64,000 nucleotides of DNA, from assembly GCF_020037015.1 (NCBI RefSeq), contig NZ_JAIQDE010000003.1:336546-400545 (forward strand). Direction: 5' to 3'. Shown here piece by piece: positions 50,715-57,975 of this stretch. Position numbers and translations under genes: made by a program. This DNA comes from Corallococcus sp. AS-1-6. GTDB lineage: Bacteria; Myxococcota; Myxococcia; Myxococcales; Myxococcaceae. The first letter of the stretch is position 1; the number at the start of each line of letters is the position of its first letter. The notes beneath the pieces were generated by a model. The model ran no database searches. It was given only the letters and a program-made list of their open reading frames with translations, and had not been told where the DNA came from.

Positions 50715-51458
50715 TCAATCCCTCGCGGACCGTGAACCCGGCACAGGCAGGTTGTCCGTCCTCCGGTACGTCCCCACCACGGAGTACTTCGTGTCCGCTG
50801 TGTGGTTCCGGCTCGCCGCGTGGAACAGCCGCGCATGGAAGAGCAGCACGTCCCCGGGGGACAGCCTCACGTAGCGCGCACCATCGATGAGCGCCGCGTT
50901 CTCCGGCAGCTCCGGCCGCAGGAACAGCCGCGCGTCGTAGCGCTCCGGCGCGAACTGCATCCGGTGCGTGCCGGGCAGCACCTTCAATCCGCCGTTCTCC
51001 GGCGTCTCCGTGCCCAATGCCAACCACGTGGAGATGAGCTCCGGCCGCGCGAAGGCCCAATACCTCACGTCCTGGTGCCACCCCGTGTCCGAGGAGAAGC
51101 GCGGCTGCTTCGTCATCACGCAGTTGTGGTGCGCCCGCGCCTGCACCACCGGCCCGTCCAGGAGCTGCCCCAGCGCCTCCAGCATCCGCGCGTCGTCGAA
51201 CCACGCCGCGAACAGGGGCGAGCGCCCATGCGCCTTCAGCAACCGCCGCACCGTCCGCCCGCCCTCGGCTTCGATGCTGGCCGGTGAGCCCGGATAGGCC
51301 ACGTCGGCCTCGTACTCCACCGGGCCGTCACCGGAGGCCAACTGCTCCAGGATGACGGCCCGCATCCGCTCACACGTCCCGCCCTCCACGAAGGACGGCA
51401 GGACGAGATACCCATCGGTGGCGAAGCGCTGGCACTGCTCGGGGCTCAGGACGGACAT
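50715..51458 (-). CDS. Phytanoyl-CoA dioxygenase (PhyH) family protein
   Basis: A 247-residue Fe(II)/2-oxoglutarate oxygenase of the PhyH family. The metal triad reads His128-x-Asp130 (GWHQDVRYW) and His213 (LFHAASRN). The conserved ENGGLKVLPGTH loop and ARYVRLSPGDVLLFHA strand fit the double-stranded beta-helix fold. The family hydroxylates small molecules or CoA esters, and members tailor natural products; this substrate is unknown. It is cytoplasmic and starts at ATG 51458. It is 50 bases downstream of the acyl-CoA dehydrogenase gene on the same strand, so the two may be one transcript acting on an acyl substrate. Confidence 0.92.
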   Translation of the reverse strand: MSVLSPEQCQRFATDGYLVLPSFVEGGTCERMRAVILEQLASGDGPVEYEADVAYPGSPASIEAEGGRTVRRLLKAHGRSPLFAAWFDDARMLEALGQLLDGPVVQARAHHNCVMTKQPRFSSDTGWHQDVRYWAFARPELISTWLALGTETPENGGLKVLPGTHRMQFAPERYDARLFLRPELPENAALIDGARYVRLSPGDVLLFHARLFHAASRNHTADTKYSVVGTYRRTDNLPVPGSRSARD

Positions 51459-51508
51459 GGCGCCCGCTTCTTAACGGGGGCGCCCGCCGCGTGCACCTGC
51501 CGCGATGC

Positions 51509-53170
51509 TCAGCCCAGCAGCCGCGAATCATCCAGGTCGATCTCATCCTGGATGAGGTCCACGCCGTTCTGCCGGAAGCGCCGCGCCGCCGCCCGGCTGC
51601 GCGGGCCGTGCCCGTGCTCCAGGCACCACTGCGCGTGCTCGCTGAGCAGCGCCAGCTCCAGCGTGCGCCCCAGCGTCAGGGAGAAGCGCCGCGCCCCGGC
51701 CTCCATCGTGGTGGGGTTCGCCATCGCGCCGGACACCCAGGCCCGCGCGTGCTCCAGCGCGTCGTGCGCCGTCTTCACGCACGGCCGCAGGCCCGCGTCC
51801 GTCACCTTGGACAGACGGCCCTCCACCTCGTGGAAGAACGCCTCCAGCGTGCCTTCCTTCGCCAGCGCGCGCAGCGAGTCCAAGGACAGCACGTTCGTCG
51901 TGCCCTCCCAGATGGACAGCACCTGCGCGTCCGCCTGGATGCGCGGCAGGCCCGTGTCCTCCACGTAGCCCGCGCCGCCGAAGGACTCCGTCACCTCCGA
52001 CGTGATGTGCACCACCTGCCGGCCCGTGGTCAGCTTCGCCAGCGGCGTCACCAGCCGCTGCAGCAGCAGCTCCTGCTCCGTCGCCGTGCGCGTCTCCAGC
52101 TTGCCCAGCAGCTCCACGGCGCGGAACGCCAGCAGGAAGCCCGCCTGGAACTCCGCCTCCAGCCCCGCCAGCGTGTCCATGTGCAGCGGCTTCTCCGACA
52201 GCGGCGCGCCGAACTGCACCCGGCGCTTCGCGTAGTCGTGCGCCAGCGCCATCGCGCGGCGCATGCTCCAGGTGGCGCCCATCGCGTTCCAGGTGCGCGT
52301 CACGTTCAGCATCATCGCCATGTTGCGGATGCCGTCCGTCAGCCCCGCCACCGGCGTCGCCAGCGTCCCGTCCAGCGTCAGCTCCGCCGTGGGCACCTTG
52401 CGCGTGCCCAGCTTGTCCTTCAGCCGGTTGATCTGGATGCCGTTGAGCCGGCCCTGCGCGTCCCGCGTCTCCACGAAGAAGAGCGCCAGCCCCTTGCCGC
52501 CGGGGCCGTTGCCCGTGGGGCGCGCCAGCGTCAGCGCCATCTGCGCCGTCGTGGCGGACGTGAACCACTTGGTGCCGTACAGCCGCCAGCCCTCCGGAGA
52601 CTGCCGCGCCTCCGTCAGCGTCAGCCCCACGTCCGAGCCGCCCGTGCGCTCCGTCATCCACTGGCCGGACGTCCAGAACGTCGCCGGATCCCGCGACGTC
52701 AGGTGGGGCAGGGCGTGGTCGATGAGCGCCTGGTTGCCCAGCGACAGGAGCGACCGCGCCGCGCCGTCCGTCATCGCCAGCGGGCACGAGTAGACGTCCA
52801 GCGACGGCTGCACCAGGTAGTTCAGTGCGAACTGGTGCACGCGGCTGAGCGCGCCGCTCTTCTGCTCGTAGGCCACCGCGACCAGGCCCTTCTTCGCCGT
52901 CAGCGCCTCCGCCTCCTTCCACAGCGGGGACACCTCGATGTGGTCGATGCGCTGGCCCCACGGGCTCCACTGCGTGAGCACGGGCTCGTTCAGCCGGTCG
53001 CGCTGCTGGAACTCGTAGAAGTACTTGCCTCCCAGCTCCCCCAGCTCGCGGAAGTCATCCTGGAGCGAGCGAAACAAATCGTTCGGAAGGGTGCGGGCGA
53101 GGTAGCCCTGCAGGAACGCGTCGTCGTCGTACTGATTGCCAAGACCCGGGGGCGCCTGGAAGAAGCTCAT
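51509..53170 (-). CDS. Acyl-CoA dehydrogenase, AidB-like
   Basis: A 553-residue FAD-dependent acyl-CoA dehydrogenase-fold protein, longer than the usual 380-400 and close to E. coli AidB (541). The FAD-binding segment MTERTGGSDVG (172-182) and the N-terminal region with NQYxxDxFLxxYL are AidB landmarks. AidB is part of the adaptive response to alkylation and binds DNA through a basic C-terminal domain; many relatives are instead metabolic enzymes. Nothing nearby indicates an ada regulon. ATG 53170 lacks a strong ribosome binding site. It diverges from the AAA+ ATPase gene, with only 67 bases between them for both promoters. Confidence 0.9.
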   Translation of the reverse strand: MSFFQAPPGLGNQYDDDAFLQGYLARTLPNDLFRSLQDDFRELGELGGKYFYEFQQRDRLNEPVLTQWSPWGQRIDHIEVSPLWKEAEALTAKKGLVAVAYEQKSGALSRVHQFALNYLVQPSLDVYSCPLAMTDGAARSLLSLGNQALIDHALPHLTSRDPATFWTSGQWMTERTGGSDVGLTLTEARQSPEGWRLYGTKWFTSATTAQMALTLARPTGNGPGGKGLALFFVETRDAQGRLNGIQINRLKDKLGTRKVPTAELTLDGTLATPVAGLTDGIRNMAMMLNVTRTWNAMGATWSMRRAMALAHDYAKRRVQFGAPLSEKPLHMDTLAGLEAEFQAGFLLAFRAVELLGKLETRTATEQELLLQRLVTPLAKLTTGRQVVHITSEVTESFGGAGYVEDTGLPRIQADAQVLSIWEGTTNVLSLDSLRALAKEGTLEAFFHEVEGRLSKVTDAGLRPCVKTAHDALEHARAWVSGAMANPTTMEAGARRFSLTLGRTLELALLSEHAQWCLEHGHGPRSRAAARRFRQNGVDLIQDEIDLDDSRLLG

Positions 53171-53237
53171 GGCCCGAAGTTAACACCGCCGACACGACGG
53201 TGGGGTACAGTGGCCTCTCCCTCCCGCCGGAGCCGTG

Positions 53238-55118
53238 ATGGCTGACTTTCCCCGCAGGCCCCCCCCTGGCCCAGGTCCGTCTTCCCTCGACGCCGAGCAG
53301 GATGAGAATCGCAGCATCACCCCGCTGGAGACGCCCGCCGCGCAGGCGAACCCCGTCCTGTCCGCGCCGCCCCGTCCACGCGCGCCCGCCCCGGCCGGCG
53401 CGCCCCTGGGAGGAGAGCAGCGTCCGGAGCCCACCCGCTCCCGGCCGGCGCAGACCGCGCCGCTGCCCTCCGTCATCTTCGATCCGATGCCGCGCCCCCG
53501 CGTGCCGCCCGCGGGAGCGGCCCCGCCGGGCGCGCCGCCGCCCTTCTCCGAGGAGATGCTCGACGTGCAGACCGAGCGGCGCACCGCGCCCCCCGGCCCG
53601 CCTCCGCCCGCGCAGGATCCCGAGCGCCGCGCCGCCGCCGGCATGGAGCGCCGGGGGCCCCCGGAAGGGGAGCGCCGTGGCCCCCCGGAGGCGGATCGCC
53701 GTGGAGCGGCTCCCGCGAGCTCCGACCGTCGCGGTTCGGTGTCGGCGCCGCCGCAGGGCTACGTGGGCCCGGAGCGGCGCGGCTTCCGGCGCGGTGAGGC
53801 GTCGGACGCGCCGGTGACGAACCGCTTCTGGCCCGCGCAGCCCAAGACGCTCCAGGAGGCCGGCCTCACCACCACGTTCGTGGAGGAGCTGGTCCTCAAG
53901 GCCATCTTCTTCGCGGGCGAGATGCGCGGCATGGACGTGGCCACGCGCCTGCAACTGCCCACCGCGCTGGTGGACGAGGTCATCGAGGGCCTGCGCCGCC
54001 AGAAGTACATCGACATCCGCGGCGGTGGCGCGTCCGGCGTGGGCCGCTCCACGATGATCTACCAGCTCACGACCTTCGTGACGGACGTGCTGCGGCAGAT
54101 CCTGGATCGCAACCGCTACAACGGCCCGGCGCCCGTGCCGTTCAACGAGTGGGTCGCCGCCGTGAAGCAGCAGACCGTGCGCGGCAACCGCATCACCCGC
54201 CAGCGCATGCAGGACAAGTTCGGCGACCTGATCATCCGCGACTACATCTTCGACGGCATCGGTCCGGCGATGAACTCCGGGCGCGCCATCTTCTTCTATG
54301 GCCCCCCGGGCAACGGCAAGACGGCCATCTGCCAGGGCATGGTCAACTGCTACGAGGGGGACATCTTCGTCCCGCACGCGCTGCTCATCGACGACTTCGT
54401 CGTGAAGATGTTCGACGCGAACATCCACCGCGCGGTGGATGACGAGCCCGGCATGCCCTCGTATGACCGCCGCTGGGTGCGCTGCCGCCGGCCGCTGGTG
54501 GTGGTGGGCGGCGAGCTCACGCTGGAGATGCTCGACCTCGTCTACACCCCGGAGGTGAAGTACTACGAGGCGCCGTTCCAGATGAAGGCGTCCAACGGGA
54601 TGCTCCTCATCGACGACTTCGGCCGTCAGAAGGTGTCCCCCAAGGACCTGCTCAACCGGTGGATCGTCCCGCTGGAGAGCGACGTGGACATCCTCACGCT
54701 CCACACCGGCAAGAAGATCCAGGTGCCCTTCGACGTGTTCGCCGCGTTCTCCACCAACCTGGATCCCAGCGACCTGGTGGACGACGCCTTCCTGCGCCGC
54801 GTCCGCTACAAGCTGGAGGTGCAGCGCCCGGACGAGGAGCAGTTCCACGAGATCTTCCAGGTGATGTGCAAGAAGCGCGGCGTGCCCTACGACGCGCGCG
54901 CCGTGGACTACCTCATCGACGAGCACTACCGCCCGAACCACCGGCCCTTCGCCGCGTGCCAGCCTCGCGACCTGTTGGATCAGGTCATCGACATGGCGAA
55001 CTACCAGGGCCAGACGCCGCGCCTGGAGCCCGCGCTGCTGGACGCCGCCGTGCGCAGCTACTTCGTGCGCTTCGACAAGCCCGCGTCCGCCTCGCCCACC
55101 GCCGCGTCCGCCCGCTGA
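53238..55118 (+). CDS. AAA+ ATPase with long disordered N-terminus
   Basis: A 626-residue protein. Residues 1-195 are Pro/Arg/Ala-rich and surely disordered, with repeats of the form ERRGPPEGERRGPPEADRRG. Residues 200-270 look like a winged-helix domain. A AAA+ module follows with Walker A GPPGNGKT (355-362), Walker B LLIDDFGR (456-463), sensor NLDPSDLVDDAF and arginine finger FLRRVRYK. A helical lid ends the protein. The ATPase resembles MoxR/SpoVK-like AAA+ proteins without a close name, so the role is unknown. GTG 53235 is directly followed by ATG 53238, and either may start it. The 3' end overlaps the opposite-strand WbqC-like gene by 61 bases. Confidence 0.88.
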   Translation: MADFPRRPPPGPGPSSLDAEQDENRSITPLETPAAQANPVLSAPPRPRAPAPAGAPLGGEQRPEPTRSRPAQTAPLPSVIFDPMPRPRVPPAGAAPPGAPPPFSEEMLDVQTERRTAPPGPPPPAQDPERRAAAGMERRGPPEGERRGPPEADRRGAAPASSDRRGSVSAPPQGYVGPERRGFRRGEASDAPVTNRFWPAQPKTLQEAGLTTTFVEELVLKAIFFAGEMRGMDVATRLQLPTALVDEVIEGLRRQKYIDIRGGGASGVGRSTMIYQLTTFVTDVLRQILDRNRYNGPAPVPFNEWVAAVKQQTVRGNRITRQRMQDKFGDLIIRDYIFDGIGPAMNSGRAIFFYGPPGNGKTAICQGMVNCYEGDIFVPHALLIDDFVVKMFDANIHRAVDDEPGMPSYDRRWVRCRRPLVVVGGELTLEMLDLVYTPEVKYYEAPFQMKASNGMLLIDDFGRQKVSPKDLLNRWIVPLESDVDILTLHTGKKIQVPFDVFAAFSTNLDPSDLVDDAFLRRVRYKLEVQRPDEEQFHEIFQVMCKKRGVPYDARAVDYLIDEHYRPNHRPFAACQPRDLLDQVIDMANYQGQTPRLEPALLDAAVRSYFVRFDKPASASPTAASAR

Positions 55119-55906
55119 AGCGGCTGGGGGCCGTCCCCCGCGAACGGCCCCCACGGCGACGGCTGGAGCCACGTGCGCACCGTCTCCACGGGCACGTTGG
55201 CCAGCACGTCCACGATGGACAGCCCCGTCACGAAGCGCCCCTCGCGCCCCTGCGCGTAGTCCGGGTGGCGGAAGCGCTGCCACAACAGGCGCACGTCCAC
55301 CGCGCGGAAGCGCTCCGGCTTCAGGTACACCGTGGAGCCCGTCCCCGAGTAGTACGTGTGCGCGCCCGTCTGGAGGCAGTACTCCACCAGCCGCTGCGTC
55401 TTGTCCTCGCCCCGGCGCTCCAGCGTGGAGGAGAGCACCACGTTCGGCGTGAGCCCCAGCGGTGCGTGGAACAGCGCCATGCTGGACAGCAGCACGCGCA
55501 GCAGCGACCCCGGGCCGGACTCGCGCGCGGCGGCGTCATAGAAGGGCTCCACGAGCGGCAACACCTGCGCGCGGAAGTGGGGCCTGCCTCCGTAGAGCGT
55601 CACCAACGTCTGCAGGTGTTTGCGCGCCCAGGGCTGGCTCGAGTCCACCGCCAGGTCGCGGATGCGCGTGTCGCGGTGCGGATCCTCCAGCGGGATGGAC
55701 AGCCACTGGAAGCCCGGCTCGGATGGGGGCGGCGTGGGCACGCCGTGGGGCAGGGCGACGCGCGTTCGGCGCTGCCAGCCGCGCCGGAGCCACTGCACGT
55801 CGTCCAGCATTACCAGCGTCCCGGCGCGGGCCACCTGCTCGTAGAAGTCCACCCACGGCAGGTAGTGGGGCTGCTCGGCGACGAGGACTCCAGGGTGTCC
55901 GGACAC
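55058..55906 (-). CDS. WbqC-like family protein
   Basis: A 282-residue protein with the WbqC-like signature near the N-terminus: AEQPHYLPWVDFYEQ, then MLDDVQWLRRGWQRRTRV. Family members sit in polysaccharide and natural-product clusters and are thought to act on sugar or amine intermediates; the reaction here is unknown. The start is uncertain: GTG 55906 gives the expected N-terminus but has no ribosome binding site. It follows the PhyH gene by 20 bases on the same strand and is likely cotranscribed. Its last 61 bases overlap the 3' end of the AAA+ ATPase gene on the other strand. Confidence 0.85.
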   Translation of the reverse strand: MSGHPGVLVAEQPHYLPWVDFYEQVARAGTLVMLDDVQWLRRGWQRRTRVALPHGVPTPPPSEPGFQWLSIPLEDPHRDTRIRDLAVDSSQPWARKHLQTLVTLYGGRPHFRAQVLPLVEPFYDAAARESGPGSLLRVLLSSMALFHAPLGLTPNVVLSSTLERRGEDKTQRLVEYCLQTGAHTYYSGTGSTVYLKPERFRAVDVRLLWQRFRHPDYAQGREGRFVTGLSIVDVLANVPVETVRTWLQPSPWGPFAGDGPQPLQRADAAVGEADAGLSKRTK

Positions 55907-55926
55907 GCCCGGGATGATAGGGCCTT

Positions 55927-56736
55927 TCAGCCGCCGCGCACCGGGTGACGGAACACCGGAGGAAAGACGCGCGGGGCCTTCTTCTTGCGCACGCAGGTGG
56001 TGTCCGCGCTCATGTAGCAGGCGGAGAACGCGCGCCGCCGCTGCCCGGGCCGGCCGCGCCCGGAGCGGTGCCAGACGTGGTTGTGCACGAGCAGCGCCTC
56101 TCCGGCCCGCACCGGGAGGGGCACCACGTGGCGTTCCGCGTCCGCCGCCTGCACGCGGTCCGGGGGAATCACGCCGCCCAGCGACGTCACCAGTCCCGCG
56201 CGGTGGCTGCCGGGGATGACCTCCAGACAGCCGCCGCCCTCCGGCGCGTCGTCCAGCGCGGTCCAGATTTGAAGGTCCGGCTCGCGCGTGAGGCCCCACA
56301 GCTTCCCGCCGTCCTGGTGGAAGGGCAGGTTGCTGCCGCCCGCGGGGCCCTTGTGGAAGAGGATGGCGCGGTACAGGACGATGTCGCCGGGGATGCGCGC
56401 GCGGGCGATCCGCTCGAACAGCGGGTTCTCCAGCCACGCGAGGAAGCGCGGATCCTTCTCCAGCTTCTCCAGCTTGCGGTAGTCCAGGGACGGGCCCTGC
56501 CAGCCCAGGCCCAGGGGCGCGTCCTCGTAGCGGCCGGTGGTGGCGTCCGGCTGGAAGAACATCCCCGGGTACACCACGCGGCCGAGCATCAGGTCGTCCG
56601 CCCGCTCGCGCAGGGACTCCACGCCCGCGTCATCCAGCACGCGGCCCAGGCGCGCGAAGCCGTGCGCCTCGTAGTGGGCGAGCACGGCCGCCACGTCCAA
56701 CCCTTCCGCCTCCACGCTGAGCATCGCGCGCACCAT
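55927..56736 (-). CDS. Phytanoyl-CoA dioxygenase (PhyH) family protein
   Basis: A 269-residue Fe(II)/2-oxoglutarate oxygenase. The metal site is His140-x-Asp142 (FHQDGGKLW) with a distal His in HNHVWHRSG (most likely His223). GGGCLEVIPGSH and LPVRAGEALLVHN match the family core. It is distinct in sequence from the PhyH protein encoded at 50715-51458, so not a recent copy. The C-terminus is basic (CVRKKKAPRVFPPVF). Possible starts are ATG 56736, GTG 56733 and ATG 56724; I chose the first. It leads a probable two-gene unit with the WbqC-like gene, which hints at tailoring of a glycan or small molecule. Confidence 0.9.
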   Translation of the reverse strand: MVRAMLSVEAEGLDVAAVLAHYEAHGFARLGRVLDDAGVESLRERADDLMLGRVVYPGMFFQPDATTGRYEDAPLGLGWQGPSLDYRKLEKLEKDPRFLAWLENPLFERIARARIPGDIVLYRAILFHKGPAGGSNLPFHQDGGKLWGLTREPDLQIWTALDDAPEGGGCLEVIPGSHRAGLVTSLGGVIPPDRVQAADAERHVVPLPVRAGEALLVHNHVWHRSGRGRPGQRRRAFSACYMSADTTCVRKKKAPRVFPPVFRHPVRGG

Positions 56737-56852
56737 TGCCTGGAGGCCCGGGCGCGTCCAGCCCGGCCTTGCGCGGCAGGGGGAGGGCGCCCTCGGGGGG
56801 ACGGGCTGTCGGCCCTTGCACCCGCGCCTGCCCGGCCGCATGGTGGGCGGGG

Positions 56853-57815
56853 ATGCCCTACCGCCGCGCCACGCACCTCGTCTCCGCCCCGGATGGCACC
56901 CGGGTGGCGGTCCACACCCACAGCTCGGGCATGCCGGAGGAGGGCCGCGACGCCGCGCTCGCGGACCGCCCCACGGTGCTGCTGACCAACGGCATCGGCA
57001 CGTCGGAGAACTTCTGGCGCCACATCGTCGCCGACCTGGAGCAGGACCACCGCGTGGTGCACTGGGACTACCGCGGCCACGGCATGAGCGAGGAGTCGCG
57101 AGACGGGGACTACCGCGTGAAGGTGCACGTGGACGACCTGGAGCGCGTCACCGAGGCGGCCATGGCGCGCGGCGACGGCCGGCCCCCGCACCACATCGCC
57201 TTCTCCATGGGCGTGCGCATCCTGCTGGAGCTGTACCGCCGCCGGCCGGAGCTGGTGCCGTCCATGACGCTCATCGCGGGGACGCCGGGCGTGCCGGGCG
57301 CGGCGGATCCGCGCTGGGGATCCCGCGTCATGTTGTCCGCGGCGAAGGGGATGCTGGCCGCGGGAACGCCCTGGGTGCCGGTGGTGGCGCCCGCGGTGAA
57401 GGCCTTCCTCGCCACCCCGCTGGCGGATCCGCTGGCGAGGGCCGTGGGGGCGCTGCGGCCCCGGGCTCCGCGCGAGGACATCGCCGAGTTCCTGGACGCG
57501 CTCTACCACATGAGCGCGCAGGCCTATTGGCGCACGCTGCGAGGCCTCACGGAGGGCCACGCCTGGGACGTGCTCCCCTCCATCCGGGTGCCCGTGCTGA
57601 TCATCGCCGCGAGCGACGACGTCCTCGTGCCCCTGTCGGAGGTGCAGCGGCTGCACCGCGCGCTGCCCCAGGCCCACTGGCTCCAGGTGGACGACGCCGG
57701 CCACGCGGGCCTCCTGGAGGCCGGGACGGAGATCGCCCAGTCCGTTCGGGGCTTCCTGGATGCGCATGGATTGGCGGATTCAGGGTCCCCGCAAACCCCC
57801 GGGACTCCTGGCTGA
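56853..57815 (+). CDS. Alpha/beta hydrolase
   Basis: A 320-residue alpha/beta-hydrolase-fold protein. It has the oxyanion region LLTNGIGTSENFW, strand WDYRGHGMSE, nucleophile elbow AFSMGV with Ser118 (Ala in place of the first Gly of GxSxG), the acid in ASDDVLVP and the catalytic histidine in DDAGHAGL. No signal peptide was seen. It is related to esterases and haloperoxidases, with an unknown substrate. ATG 56853 is preceded by GGGCGGGG. It diverges from the PhyH/WbqC-like pair across 116 bases. The 160 bases after it contain no gene. Confidence 0.9.
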   Translation: MPYRRATHLVSAPDGTRVAVHTHSSGMPEEGRDAALADRPTVLLTNGIGTSENFWRHIVADLEQDHRVVHWDYRGHGMSEESRDGDYRVKVHVDDLERVTEAAMARGDGRPPHHIAFSMGVRILLELYRRRPELVPSMTLIAGTPGVPGAADPRWGSRVMLSAAKGMLAAGTPWVPVVAPAVKAFLATPLADPLARAVGALRPRAPREDIAEFLDALYHMSAQAYWRTLRGLTEGHAWDVLPSIRVPVLIIAASDDVLVPLSEVQRLHRALPQAHWLQVDDAGHAGLLEAGTEIAQSVRGFLDAHGLADSGSPQTPGTPG

Positions 57816-57975
57816 AGCCGGGCTGGTCCGGGCGACCCACCCGCACTGTCAGGTCTTGAGAAAACCGTGACCCGGAAGGTTCCGTGGCCGTGAGCTGGAA
57901 GTCACCGGGAGGGGTTTGCGTCGGCCTGTAATTTTGTGGTTTGTGAGGAGGCTCAGTACTCAACACGGAGTCTCC

